NCBI GenBank assembly: GCA_028335825.1
Contig: JAIOKI010000010.1
Location: 62,001-126,000, forward strand
Source: Nosema muscidifuracis
Lineage: Eukaryota; Microsporidia; Nosematidae
Direction of reading: 5' to 3'
DNA: 64,000 nt
Made by a program: the position numbers and the translations under genes. Within the stretch, counting starts at the first letter, position 1, and the number at the start of each line of letters is the position of its first letter. The notes beneath the pieces were generated by a model that saw only the letters and a list, made by a program, of their open reading frames with translations, was not told the DNA's origin and ran no database searches. Below are positions 1 through 11,602 of the stretch, one piece after another.

Positions 1-776
1 ACCTTCTTTTGATAATCTGGAAAGTAAGACTTGACTCTTTCCAAGATATAACTATTAACATTACCAGTCTTGAAATATTCATTTACATATTTATTATTTT
101 TTTCTGTATACAATCTACATGTAAAATACGTTAATTTCATTTCTTCCAGATCGTTACCTGTTTTATTGCTCTGTTTGGGGTGAAAGTTTAAATAATCATC
201 TCGCATCTGAAAAATAATTCCTATGGTATTAGCAAAATTGTATAAATTTTTGGGTTCTTCCTTATTAATAAACGCATAACCTGCCACTAAAGGTAAATAG
301 AAAGTATAAATTGATGTCTTGTACTCAGCTATATTATTGTATATTTTTTCGGTATAATCTTCCTCTTTTTTCTCTTTACAATCCAAAGTCTGTCCTAAGC
401 ACGTGTTAAAGAGTGCATTAGAGTAAATTTCTTTACATTTTGGACTTATTAACTTAGAAATTACACTTAAAAAATAAGCAGAATATTTTAAAGAAATCAT
501 TCCTTGTATTTTATAATAACACAAACGTCCTCTTCTGCAATTAGAATTGTCCATAATATCATCAATAACTATTAAAGATGATTGTAATAATTCAATCATA
601 TTAGATGTCAACAGAGATTCTCTACTTTCACTTTTAGATATCATATTAAAAAGGACTGATCTTATAGCTTTACCTCCTACTGTGTTGTAATATAGATAGT
701 CAGCAATCTTCTCTGTATTTTTAAACTCAGATAATCTGATTACATCACTAAGTATATCAAAATTACTACTAGTCAT
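1..776 (-). CDS. Farnesyl/geranylgeranyl diphosphate synthase, 3' part beyond the window
   Basis: Isoprenyl diphosphate synthase, which condenses isopentenyl diphosphate with allylic diphosphates in the mevalonate pathway. My translation gives 258 residues with no stop before the edge. It shows GGKAIRS (33-39), the first Asp-rich motif DDIMD followed by RRG (72-82), YKTSIYT (152-158) and the second Asp-rich motif in GIIFQMRDDYLNF (186-198), then GNDLEEMK. The context QSSLIVIDDIMDNSNCRRG is closest to eukaryotic farnesyl diphosphate synthases. Two oddities: the Phe-Phe pair normally 5 and 4 residues before DDIMD is Ser-Leu, and the second motif reads DDYLN, not DDxxD. The start is well set by CCCTTAATG. 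The product chain length is uncertain. Confidence 0.9.
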   Translation of the reverse strand, partial: MTSSNFDILSDVIRLSEFKNTEKIADYLYYNTVGGKAIRSVLFNMISKSESRESLLTSNMIELLQSSLIVIDDIMDNSNCRRGRLCYYKIQGMISLKYSAYFLSVISKLISPKCKEIYSNALFNTCLGQTLDCKEKKEEDYTEKIYNNIAEYKTSIYTFYLPLVAGYAFINKEEPKNLYNFANTIGIIFQMRDDYLNFHPKQSNKTGNDLEEMKLTYFTCRLYTEKNNKYVNEYFKTGNVNSYILERVKSYFPDYQKK

Positions 777-3197
777 TAAGGGTTTTTTATCAACAAATTG
801 TTAAATATTTAAATTAAAATTTCAAATTTTTAATTTGAAAATAATTTGGGAATAATATTAAATAAATTATTTTTTAATATATTCCTAAAGGTTACATTAT
901 GATTAATCTTCAATTCTTTGATAAAAAGTTAAATGTTAAATTACTGATAAATATTTTTTTGAAATGTTCTATAAGATTAAATTATTGTTTAACTCTATTT
1001 TTAATATTATTAAAAAATTATTTTTTTTTAACCCTGATTTTTAAACTACAATATGAAAAAATTAAACAGTCAATTAATAGACATAGTCAAAATTTTTAAA
1101 TTCGTTTAAGGAAAAAATTAAAAATTAATTTGAAGATCCTACATCTAACTTGCATTTATTTCTTACTTATTAATATTGTAAATTTTAAATTTATAAGTAA
1201 TACAAAACTGAGATTACCAAAATAACATTATCAAGGCATATATTCAATCTAGAGTGCTAAAGATTAATTTAGAAGCCTAAATATGTATAGAATCATAGGT
1301 TCAATTTTATTAGAAATACAAACAAAGTAAATAAGAACAATAAATCACCAATGGAAAACTTAAATATCTGACTAACAAGATTGAAATAGAAATGTCATTA
1401 ATAAATATACCCAAATTAAATAAATATAAATTTATTAATTTACTAATTAATTGACAGTACTATAAAGCTCAAAAGAAGAGTAATCGTTAATCTCATAAAT
1501 CTAAATTTATAACTATTCTCAGATTTTATCATGTTATGTCAATAAAGAAATTGTTTATAAATTTTATTTAAGGAGGAGAAATCAAAAGGAGAAGAGGAAA
1601 TTTTTGATAGTTTAGAAAAAATCAAAGTTTCTTAACCGATTTGTCAAGAAAACACCCCTAGAAAATGATATTATTTCAAACAAGTAAAGGGAGAAATAGT
1701 AAATTTTTATTTATATCAATTTTAGTATTATGATCTAATATAAGAAAGTGTAATTTTTAATTTGGCTTAGATATATGAAGACAACTTAAGATTTTAAGAA
1801 ATTTATTAATTTTTCAGTACAATAAATGTCGACTTTTCCTTTCGTTCTTTGAGAAAATTAAAAGATTCTTTGATTAAAATTATAGTTTTTAATTAAAAAA
1901 CTTTGTCTCACGTAAAAAGTAATTGGTTAATAAATTAAAATTCTACATTTAGTCTTTCATTATAAAATATGTTAAATATAATATGAATTAAAGAATTTTA
2001 TCTGTAGCTCTATAATTTTAAATTACATTAAAAACAATTTAATTAAAAATATTATGCATAGAAGAACGTTATTCAAGTTTTATCTAAAATTTATGAAATG
2101 TATCAAAATAAAATTTAGCATATGTATCACAAATAATTGTATTTTCTTATATTAATTATAAACTTACAGACAAAATAACCAAACTGTAGAGTATATACAA
2201 CAGAAGATTTATAAATTAACTATAATATGTATGGAATAATTATGTATTTACAGTTAGTGTTAAAGCGCTATCATATAATATTTTTAAATATTTTTACCCT
2301 TACCTAGTCTAATAAAAAATAATATAAATAATATAATCAAGAAAAATACAAGATCATTTTCTTAATTACTACTTGAATATATTTTGATAATATTTTTTAC
2401 TAAGAGTAAATTATTATTTTTTCGTGAGTATGTCTGTCAAAAATTAAGTTAATTAATCAATTAACCTATCAAAATATTTAAATGATATCTAAGAAGTGTA
2501 AATTATATTGATTGTGTAATGATATAATCATTAACTATTAATTTAAAATTAATTTTTTCCCCATCTACTTCACATTAAGTATATGTTTATAATAAAATAT
2601 TCAATTCATAATTTAACAAACATAAACCTTTAAAATTAAATTTTAATGGTAAACTATTTATATTTTGACTAAAATTTCCCAGTTTTCAGAACGAAGATAT
2701 AGTTAATTAAATGTAAACTTTTTAAATAGATGTTATTGAAGCTTATTATTTTATTAGAATATGAATATAAAAAATTATAAATTTTCATAATTTTGTTATA
2801 GCAAATGATGTCATTGTTTGTTTATATACATATAAAAAGTTACTTTAATTTTAATAATCATTTAAATATCAATATTGTTTATATATAAATATTTACTCAA
2901 AATATCATTGTTATGATCTATAATTCCATACTAAAATTACAAATAATAAAAATATTTACTCAAAATATCATTTTTATGATCTATAATTCCATACTAAAAT
3001 TACAAATAAAAATATTGGATAAATTAAAATATATTCAAAAAAAATAAATAAAATTTAAATAATAAATATTTTTTTATATTTTTAAGATTAAAGAATTAAA
3101 ATGATTTTATAAATACCATCAATTTTTGAAAAAAATATAAATTAAATGTCAAACTTAATAATTATTTTTTATAAATAAAAAATAAACTTCTTCATGA
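777..3197. other. AT-rich intergenic desert with fossil-like stretches
   Basis: I see no convincing gene. The short open frame at 899-1099 has no start signal and no recognisable motif. Around 1560-1830 the base composition and short open stretches suggest a decayed coding sequence that I cannot assign. Around 1190-1400 there is weak similarity to stretches at 39.9-40.06 kb and 43.3-43.5 kb, suggesting a dispersed, broken repeat. The rest is simple AT sequence. Confidence 0.5.
2887..3009. repeat. Two tandem copies of a 63-bp unit
   Basis: Copies begin at 2887 and 2950 with AAATATTTACTCAAAATATC and differ at very few bases, so the duplication is recent. The repeat lies about 190 bp before the CTL-like gene and may sit in its upstream region. 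Confidence 0.85.
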
Positions 3198-4454
3198 ATG
3201 GAAACCCTAAAAGAAGTTTACATAAAGAAGACTAGAAAATTTCATGATGCTTGGGCATTTATCTTATATTTGATAGTTTATATAGGATGTACTACTTATA
3301 TAGTTCTTAATATCAAAAAAGGATCAGTAAGTTTCAAATTTATTGAAGCAGAAATATATCATACTTATATATGCTTCAGTATTGTTACGTTTTTTATTAT
3401 CTTGAATTTTGGAGGATTAAGTTTATTTCCTAATGTATATCTAAAAATTATGATATGTTTTTCTCCTATAATAACTACATATATTGCTATACAGATATTT
3501 AAAAAAATTGCTATAGTCAGTGCTATTTTTTATAATATTTTATGGATTATTTTTGTAAATTATTATTGGTCTAAGATTTACACTATTGCAAGTATATTAA
3601 AAATATCAATGAGGATTCTTCTTAATAATATATTAGCTATGATATATGGAATAGTAATATGTAGTACATTACAAATCTTACAATTATATTTGATAATTCA
3701 AGTTAATATTCAAGATCTGAAATCTAATTATCTAATTTCTGCACTAATATTTTTTAACATGTGTTGGTCATTAGCGAATATAACTTATTTTTATAAGGTA
3801 TATGTCACAGGTATAATTTCATATCATTATATTAATAAAGATGGATCTAAAATTTCAGTTTGTAAAGGAGCCCTAAAAAATAGTTTTTATGCTTTAGGAA
3901 GTATATCATTTGCAGGATTTATCATTGCATTGATTTATACTGCAAAATCTTTAACTCAAAAAGATGATGATCAAAATGAAACAGTAAGATCAACTTACAA
4001 TGTAGAAGATTTATTAATGAGAATTATTTCTTTTATTTTTGGTGTTGTAATTGAAGTTGCTGAACTAGTTCATGATCTGACTTTACCCTATCTAGCAATA
4101 CATGGAGAGAGTTATATTCAATCAATCAAACATTCTTATAAAATATATACTGATAATGTATTGTTATTTGGTGGGTTAAAAGTTATAGATTATTCTTTAC
4201 AATTGTCATCTTTTTTTGCTTATATTGGTTGTTATGGATCAGCTTATTATGCATATGGTTTAATACCAAAATATTTACAAACTGGAATGGTAATAAGATT
4301 AATAATAATAGCAGCAATTCCTTTGATTTTATATTTTACTTCTATAATAATTATAACATCCTCATTCTTGGGGTTGATATATTTCAATTTAGAAAATCCT
4401 GATTTAGTTAAGGATAAAAATCCAGAAATTGAAAAGTTTATTAAAAATTTGTAG
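3198..4454 (+). CDS. Choline-transporter-like (CTL/PNS1, SLC44 family) membrane protein
   Basis: A 418-residue polytopic protein with about ten hydrophobic segments (for example 18-40, 58-78, 105-125, 138-165, 180-200, 228-250, 330-350, 362-388). Two stretches match the conserved C-terminal half of CTL/PNS1 proteins: YKVYVTGIISYHYI followed by GALKNSFYALGSISFAGFII (about 198-243), and LPYLAIHGESYIQSIKHSYK (about 293-313), corresponding to the family's AYxxIAIYGKSFxxSAK element. Family members sit in plasma or internal membranes, and choline transport by fungal PNS1 is not firmly shown, so the substrate is open. There is no CCC signal before the ATG. A second, broken relative lies at 10.3-11.6 kb. 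Confidence 0.7.
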   Translation: METLKEVYIKKTRKFHDAWAFILYLIVYIGCTTYIVLNIKKGSVSFKFIEAEIYHTYICFSIVTFFIILNFGGLSLFPNVYLKIMICFSPIITTYIAIQIFKKIAIVSAIFYNILWIIFVNYYWSKIYTIASILKISMRILLNNILAMIYGIVICSTLQILQLYLIIQVNIQDLKSNYLISALIFFNMCWSLANITYFYKVYVTGIISYHYINKDGSKISVCKGALKNSFYALGSISFAGFIIALIYTAKSLTQKDDDQNETVRSTYNVEDLLMRIISFIFGVVIEVAELVHDLTLPYLAIHGESYIQSIKHSYKIYTDNVLLFGGLKVIDYSLQLSSFFAYIGCYGSAYYAYGLIPKYLQTGMVIRLIIIAAIPLILYFTSIIIITSSFLGLIYFNLENPDLVKDKNPEIEKFIKNL

Positions 4455-7400
4455 ATATTTTCTTTCTTAGAAATGATTTTATTATAAAAAACTTAAGAAT
4501 AATTTTATTATAAAAACTTTAAGAATATTTTTTAATATTTCTTTCTTAAGAATGTTTTTATTATAAAAAACTTTAAGAGTATTTGTAGATATTTTCTAGT
4601 TTAAGAATAATTTAAATATTTTCTTTCTTAAGAATATTTATAATATTTCTAATTATTGTAACAAAATAGAAAGCCAAACAAATAATATTATATTATGAGT
4701 CATTTGTTATTTATTCACTTTTTGGGATATTTATTATGATAATTTTTACTCATACAAAAATGGCAGATTTAGCTTATAAACAATATTTTCTATATCTTCA
4801 TTCTCAGAATAAAAATATTTTAATTTACATTTTCTATTTTGATGTCATATGATAAATTTCAAATTCAATTTTTTTAATCCATAAATAATATAAAATTTAT
4901 ATTTTTGATTTGATACTGAATTTAAATCTGTAAAAATAAAATCCTTCTATAAATATCTTGAAATATACAACATTTTTTTTAAAATTTTTATATGAACTTG
5001 TAATATTTTTATATATTTGTTCATTTTAAATTAAATTTAAAATTATCACCAAATAATACATCATAAAAATAAATTAATTTTCTAAATTCTTTTATTTTTA
5101 ATAAGTTATTTTAATATGTATTTAGTATTTTATCTTATACAATATATATTTTATAAATATACCTATTATGATTATTAATTATGTAATAGACAAAACATTC
5201 TATTTTTTAATTAAGAAGTATTAGCTATTAATTTTAATATTTGAATATAAATATATATTTGTACTCTATAAGAATTAGAAAATACTATGTAATATTTTGT
5301 TAAAATATAAATTTTGATAATCAAACATTTTAGATTTGATAAAAAAGAACTTTATTTAGTTTAATTTTTTCCTAACCTACGTTAGAGCTAATTCTCGTTG
5401 CTTTGATAATGTTTGAGTATTTTAAATTATTAAAGGTATTTTTTTATTTATATAAAAGTATTTAAATTTAGGTTAGTAAAGGATTCTTTTATCAAATTTA
5501 ATAACCTTCTATTTGATATTAGTCAAGCTTGTTTTTTTCTTATTAAATTAATCATACTTTATGAAAATGTACTTGATTATCAAAAGATGTATTAACAAAG
5601 TTAAACAAGTAGAATAAAGTAAAAACTTATAACATAAAAAAATCATCTCTTATTCCTCAAAGATCCCAATTAAAGATACAGAACAATCAGTGTTATTTTT
5701 ATATAAGTTTCAAAAGTAACGAATTATAAACTTTAAATTAATTTTAATTTATATAAATAAATCTTAATTTTACTAGCTTCAAAATAGAATAAGGAAATTT
5801 TATTCTTTTATTAACTTGTTATCCTAAGTTAGGTAGATTAATATAAATAAATCTTAATTTTTCTTTTATATCAAATGTTATATTTCTTAATATTTTATAA
5901 TTAATTTATGAAAAATGAAGAAATCAATTCTTTTTTTTTTAATTTATAATTTTTTAATTAATTTATGGAAAATAAAACATCAATTATTTTTTTAATTTTT
6001 AGAAAAAATATATTTTAATCAAAAATTATTTATATTTACTAACTAATATAAATATTTGATTACTATTTTCTTTCTTTTATAATCTAATTTCTTTTCTTAT
6101 TCTTTCAAATTTTTTATGTTTTCGTGCTACTCCCGCTTTAGTGTCTTGAAATCATACCTGCTATATAAAAAGGACTTTATAGACTATTAATCTTTAAGAT
6201 TTTAAAAGTAATATTGATTCTGATATATACTGTTTATAAAACTTTGTAACTACAGAAATGATTATTTTTGTCTCATTCAATAACATATCTATTAATTATT
6301 TTTTTTATTATAATCGAGAATTTGCATTATTAGAAAAAGAAAAACAAAAAAATTAATTAATTTTCATTTTAATAAAATAGTGAAACTTTTATGTTTAGTT
6401 GATTATATTATAAATGTATCTACTTTATATAATCAATTATAAATATATTACTACTTTATATAATCAATTATCAATATATTACTAATTTATATTATCAATA
6501 TACTACTACTTAATATTATTAATATACTACTACTTAATATTATTAATATACTACTACTTAATATTATTAATATATTCAATTATAAATATATTACTACTTT
6601 ATATATTCAATTATTAATATATTACTACTTTATATTATTTATGTTAATAAGAAATAATTTATTAAATCTTGAATATTAATTTATAAAGTTTTGCTACTCA
6701 TCAGTATACAAAGATTTTGTTGTAGAAATTATTTTATAATAAACAAATAGATTAATAATTGAATATTTAACTATAAAATATAGTGAAAAACAAATTGATT
6801 AAATATCAAATTAATAGGGGTATAAATAAATAAAAAATACATAATTTTTTTAAAAATAAATAGTTTTATATTGAATATACATTAATTCTGTAAATAATAA
6901 TTTCATAAGATAATTTTTTTATAAATAAAGAATTTGAAATTTACCAATAAAAATTATTTTTTTTCAATAATAAAAGTTAAGGATAGAAAATTGAATTTAT
7001 AAAAAAATTATCAAATTTTAAATTGATATGAGTTATTTTTAATAAGTATTAGAATTAAAAAATCAAATATTTTTTATTATATAAAATATTAATTATTAAT
7101 TTTAAAATGTTATTTGATTAAATATTAATTATTAAATCATCTTATTAAATATTATAAAAAATTATTTAAAAGATATTATAACCTTATAAATTACTATAAA
7201 ATTATTTTACAATTCTCACCTTTATTATGTTAATTTATCAAAATAATTTATTTTAATTAAATTATTTTGATAAATTAATACACGTATTAAATCCATAAAT
7301 TTAATATTCATCTTAAATTAATTTTTAGTTTTCAATAAAATACTATTTTTAAAATCCTAAATTTAATTTATAAATTGTATATTGAAATTTTTAATTTAAT

Positions 7401-7928
7401 ATTTAGGTATAAAATCAATATTTTTAATTTATAAATTGTATACTGAATGTTTAATTTAATATTTAGGTATAAAATAAATAAAAGATAAATTAATTTTTAG
7501 AATTTTGTTTTTAAATTGTAAAATTTTTTAGTATCATTTACAAAGTAAAGTTAAATCTTTATTTTTGAAAATATTAAGGATTACATTGAATTTTTTTTAT
7601 TGACGTGTTTTTATGTAATAAAAATTATACAGATCATCGTGATGTGAAAGTCGTAAATTTTAAGTAGATTAATGTCTTAAAATAATAAAATAATTTTTCG
7701 TAAAATATTAAGATGTATGATTACATATAATAATAAATGATTTTATAGTACATATATAATTAGGATATATGTATGATTATATATAATAAAGAATGATTTT
7801 ATAGTACATATAATAATACATATATATTAATATTATATCATAATTAATATATATTAATAGTACATATAATAATAAAGAATAATTTAATAATACAATAATA
7901 TAGAATAATTTAACATTTATTAACATAA
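4455..7928. other. Long AT-rich desert with simple repeats
   Basis: No gene recognised. The stretch just after the CTL-like gene (4455-4640) repeats ATTTTCTTTCTTAAGAATA-like units. Around 5340-5860 composition is slightly richer, with fossil-like short open stretches. A small GC-richer island lies at about 6120-6175. Confidence 0.5.
6418..6640. repeat. Degenerate tandem repeats around TATTACTACTTTATAT
   Basis: Units of roughly 24-30 bp containing AATATATTACTACTTTATAT or AATATACTACTACTTAATAT recur about eight times. These are simple-sequence-derived, with no coding potential. Confidence 0.75.
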
Positions 7929-8297
7929 TCATTTCAAATTACGCATTCTACTTCTTCCATTCAAAGAATCCTTAACTAAATACACAATTTGTAAAATAAC
8001 AGTAGCTGGAATATCAGTAGTCTCTCCTTTTATATTTTCTTCTAAATCATGTTTGTTTTTCTTTTGCCTTTGTAATCTGAACTTTAAAAACCAGTTTTTT
8101 ACGATAGAAATGTCTAAACAAAGTAAAATACTTAAATCAATTTGTGTATTCTCGGATGGATTGACAGTAAGTTCACATATTCTATTTAATACAGCTTTAC
8201 TTAATTCTTCTTTAGTTTTTGTTTGTGTATTTATTAACTTATGATTATGAGATAATTTAATTAATCCAAGCACAGCATCAAACATTTTTGTACTCAT
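7929..8297 (-). CDS. Divergent homeodomain-like protein
   Basis: A 122-residue protein. Residues about 64-80 read VKNWFLKFRLQRQKKN, which fits homeodomain helix 3 (consensus IxxWFxNxRxKxKK) with the invariant Trp, Phe and Arg present and Asn replaced by Lys. The upstream part (about 28-62) can form helices 1 and 2. Microsporidia carry sets of homeodomain proteins, probably DNA-binding regulators. The start is supported by GCCCCAATG directly before the ATG. It stands alone between two AT deserts. The assignment rests mainly on the recognition helix. Confidence 0.6.
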   Translation of the reverse strand: MSTKMFDAVLGLIKLSHNHKLINTQTKTKEELSKAVLNRICELTVNPSENTQIDLSILLCLDISIVKNWFLKFRLQRQKKNKHDLEENIKGETTDIPATVILQIVYLVKDSLNGRSRMRNLK

Positions 8298-9389
8298 TGG
8301 GGCTAATCATTTTTTTTCTCTATTAAAGTACAAAAACACGCCTTTATGACTCATCCAGCTCAGTGATTGTTCATTCTTAAAATTAGTTTAGAATCTAACA
8401 ATTAAAAATGATTTAATTAGTTTAAATTTTTATAGATGATAATATCCCTACTTAATTTTATTTTATACGTCACTTAATACATCCAATCATAGTTTCGTAT
8501 TATTTAAAATTTGTATATAGTAGATTGATTATAAATTTAATAAATTTTATTTAGTATCTAAATATAAATTAACAAACAATATTCTACTAGTTGATTAATT
8601 TACAAATTCTTTCTTAATTTTTTATCAATCTAACAGATTCTTTTTTAAATTATTTAGTATAGAAAGAATCATTTAAAATAAATTAATAAAAATTTATCTA
8701 TAAGAAATAGAAGAAAAATAATATTTAAAACCTATTAATAATATTTTATTTATTTAAATATATATTTGAATGATTAACCAATAAAAATATAAATTAAATT
8801 ATAGTTTGAAATTTATCTCTTAAAAATAAGAGTATATTCCCATTATAAGTAAAGAAAAGACTTTTATCAATAATATAATATGTAATGATATAAAGTAATG
8901 ATATAATATGTGATTGTATAAAATATAATATGTGATAATATGTGATTATATAATACTATAAAATATAATATGTGATTATATAGTATATAATAATTTAAAT
9001 CAATTACTTATATGATTAAATATAAGTAATACAAAAATCCATTATTTAATAAAATCCATCATTAAATAATACAAAAATCCATTATTTAATAACATACATA
9101 ATTAGATAAAATATATAATTATATAAAATCAATAATATTATTTATTTATTAATTTAAAGAGATCATTTAATTTTTTTAAAATATTCTACCCTTCAATTTA
9201 TCAATAAGGATAAATTCTGATTTCAAAAAAATGATAAATATGATGATTCAATATAATTAAATATTGACATTTGATAAAAAGTTATTAAACACTAATTGAT
9301 ATTTAATTATTAATTTGAAGTTATTTTTTTTTTGAAAATATTTTGATTTATTTCTACTTATTTTAGTAAACTTTGAAAAGACCCCTTTA
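8298..9389. other. AT-rich intergenic region with simple repeats
   Basis: No gene seen. Between 8860 and 9120 there are short direct repeats of ATATAATATGTGATTATAT and AATACAAAAATCCATTATTT type. The last 30 bases hold the CCC start signal of MAF1. Confidence 0.6.
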
Positions 9390-9872
9390 ATGAAATATTT
9401 GGAAATTTCACAAATCCTTAAAACAAACAAAATAATTAAAAGAATTGAAGAAACACACTCATCTCTAACAATTGATCTAGAAGTGTTCTCATGTAAATCT
9501 TCTAAGAAACAGAAGATGTATAAGACTCATCCCAAACCTATAAGATACCTTCTTGAAACTATGCAGCTTACTTTTCCTGACTACAGTTTCTTAGAAGAAG
9601 ATTTAGGTAATTTTGTTAAATTAACATATCAAGATGTTGTTAACGAAATAATGTACACTTTTATGATATTTTATAAGAGTAAAGACGAAGTAAGTGATTT
9701 CGTTGATTTTCTTGGTATTATTATTGATAAAACTGTTCGTTTAGATGGTTGTGAAATATATACATACAAGAATAGAAAAGGACCTTTTGAAACTTTAAGT
9801 TGGTATTTCTGTTTCTTTTTTTATAGTAAAGAAGAGAAACGTGTTTTAATGTTAAATATCAGATGTGTGTAA
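9390..9872 (+). CDS. MAF1: MAF1, repressor of RNA polymerase III
   Basis: A 160-residue compact MAF1, which binds Pol III and silences tRNA and 5S synthesis under stress. The three conserved blocks are visible: KYLEISQIL and IDLEVFSCKSSKKQK (2-42), LLETMQLTFPDYSFLEED (54-71), and CEIYTYKNRK followed by LSWYFCFFFYSKEEKRVLML (about 119-155), which matches the family's WSFNYFFYNKKLKR-type box. The acidic, phosphorylated linkers of larger homologues are missing. GACCCCTTTAATG marks the start. This is a lone gene between AT-rich gaps. Confidence 0.9.
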   Translation: MKYLEISQILKTNKIIKRIEETHSSLTIDLEVFSCKSSKKQKMYKTHPKPIRYLLETMQLTFPDYSFLEEDLGNFVKLTYQDVVNEIMYTFMIFYKSKDEVSDFVDFLGIIIDKTVRLDGCEIYTYKNRKGPFETLSWYFCFFFYSKEEKRVLMLNIRCV

Positions 9873-10317
9873 TTATTTAATCTAAAGTTTAATTTATTAA
9901 ATTTGTAAATATTTATTATTATATGATTGAGTATTTATTATTATATAATTGAGTATTATATATTTAGAATTGAATATAATATAATTGAGTATTATATATT
10001 TAGAATTGAATATAATATAATTGAGTATTATATATTTAATATAATATAATTGAGTATTATATATTTAATATAATATAATAGGAAGAGTAATACAAAATAT
10101 TTATAAATAATATAATTGAGTATTATTATTTAGAATATTTATATTACATATTTATTATCAGATATTTGTAAATAATAGAAAGAATAAGACAAAATATTTA
10201 TTATTATATAATAACATATTTAATATAATATAATATAATAACATATTTAATATAATATAATATAATAACATATTTAATATAATATAATATAATAACATAT
10301 TTATTAATAAAATATCT
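9873..10317. repeat. AT simple-repeat gap with TAATTGAGTATTATATATTT units and a 27-bp array
   Basis: From 9920 to 10130 the unit TATAATTGAGTATTATATATTTA recurs about six times. From 10213 to about 10300 there is a clean 27-bp array (copies at 10213, 10240, 10267, 10294) starting AACATATTTAATATAATATA. No gene is supported; the open frame over the array is translated repeat. Confidence 0.85.
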
Positions 10318-10770
10318 TTAGACAGAATTATCAATATATTTCCTCTCAACTAAATTAAAAAATTTAGGCCATAAAATATATACATATAAAATAGTAGTAC
10401 TTACAGAAAAGAAGAATACAAAAGTTATGTAACATATTATAGCATTACTCATCACACAATATAACATAGTCTTATTTTCTAAAGATACTGCTATAGAAAT
10501 ATTATCTTCAAATAATAAGTATTGGTATATATAATAATTAACTGGTAAGATACAAACAATAATAAGACCAAATATTGATTTTAAAAAATAATTACGAAAT
10601 TCTTCATAATAATGTCTTTCAAACATTATTGACTCAACATTCATCATAGCATTGAATTGATTACAATTATAAAGAGATGTGTATGACATTCTAAAACTTG
10701 AAATATCTGAACATATTATCATAAAAAGATCTATCAATATATTTTTAAAAGTCCATATAATAATAAAGAC
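10318..10770 (-). pseudogene. C-terminal part of the second CTL-like gene, in a different frame
   Basis: This open stretch continues downstream of the 285-residue frame but in another frame, and has no ATG at its head. It encodes hydrophobic segments and a stretch (ICSDISSFRMSYTSLYNCNQ and following) that lines up by position with LPYLAIHGESYIQS of the intact CTL-like protein at 3198-4454. The simplest reading is that the two frames are one gene interrupted by a frame change near 10750-10770. A sequencing or assembly indel in an AT run is an equally valid explanation. Confidence 0.5.
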
Positions 10771-11602
10771 TTTCTAGTTTGAAATCAAAATTATCATATT
10801 CATTTTTAAGAAATATAAATGTGCTTAATTCATAAAGATAAAGTTTTCCTACAGATATATTTCCTAAATTATATAATAGATTAGATAAAGTATTTTTGAA
10901 TACAAAGAAATCTGAAAATGCTTCTTGATTTATAAGATAATATATTGTTACACTACTTCCTATATTTTCTAATAAAGATATTATAAATGAAAATGTCCAG
11001 AATAATACAAGAATAAAAAAAGACCATAAAAAATATGACTCAAATATCATTGTCTTAAATAGAATTAAAAATATAACAAAATCTAAAGTGAAATATCCTA
11101 ATACACCAAATATAAGAAATATAAAAAAGTTATGAAAAATAACTTTACAAAAGAAAACTAGCATTTTACAATTAAATATAAGATCATCACTAGCTACATT
11201 CTGTACTATAATAGATATTATATTAAGAAATATGACGTAATATATTAATTCAATCTCACCAAAATATATTATTATTAAAATTCCATATAAGAAATTTATA
11301 AAACAAACATTTAAAATATACCACATAGCTTCAGAAAATGCACCAATATGTATACTTATAACACATATTGTAAGATATCTTGTATGATCAATAATTTTTT
11401 CAAAAGAATTATCATATTTTATATCACCAGATTCCATATTATATAAACTAGAAAAATTTGATATAAAATTTAAATCTATATTAGCATTATAATAATATAT
11501 CAATGTTATAAATGTAGACATTATAAAAAGATATACGAGAAATATTTTGATATTCTTAAATTTTCTTGATGATTTTTCTAATAATTTTTTTTTCGTGATC
11601 AT
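10745..11602 (-). CDS. CTL/PNS1-like membrane protein, N-terminal two thirds (frame-split)
   Basis: A 285-residue frame with six to seven hydrophobic segments. Near its end, LLENIGSSVTIYYLINQ followed by LSNLLYNLGNISVGKLYLYE (about 213-260) matches the family's NVxxxTxAGxxxxWYF and YxxGSIxFGSLL elements, also seen in the CTL-like protein at 3198-4454. The frame then stops and similarity resumes in another frame toward 10318. Immediately before the ATG is GGGTCT, a G-run version of the start signal. It may be a pseudogene or a paralogue affected by a one-base error. Confidence 0.55.
   Translation of the reverse strand: MITKKKLLEKSSRKFKNIKIFLVYLFIMSTFITLIYYYNANIDLNFISNFSSLYNMESGDIKYDNSFEKIIDHTRYLTICVISIHIGAFSEAMWYILNVCFINFLYGILIIIYFGEIELIYYVIFLNIISIIVQNVASDDLIFNCKMLVFFCKVIFHNFFIFLIFGVLGYFTLDFVIFLILFKTMIFESYFLWSFFILVLFWTFSFIISLLENIGSSVTIYYLINQEAFSDFFVFKNTLSNLLYNLGNISVGKLYLYELSTFIFLKNEYDNFDFKLESLYYYMDF

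Noticed and set aside
899-1099. 66-codon open frame
   Set aside because: No start signal, Leu/Ile/Phe composition expected from AT-rich random sequence, no motif.
10158-10349. 63-codon minus-strand frame
   Set aside because: It is the translation of the 27-bp tandem array and overlaps the split CTL gene.
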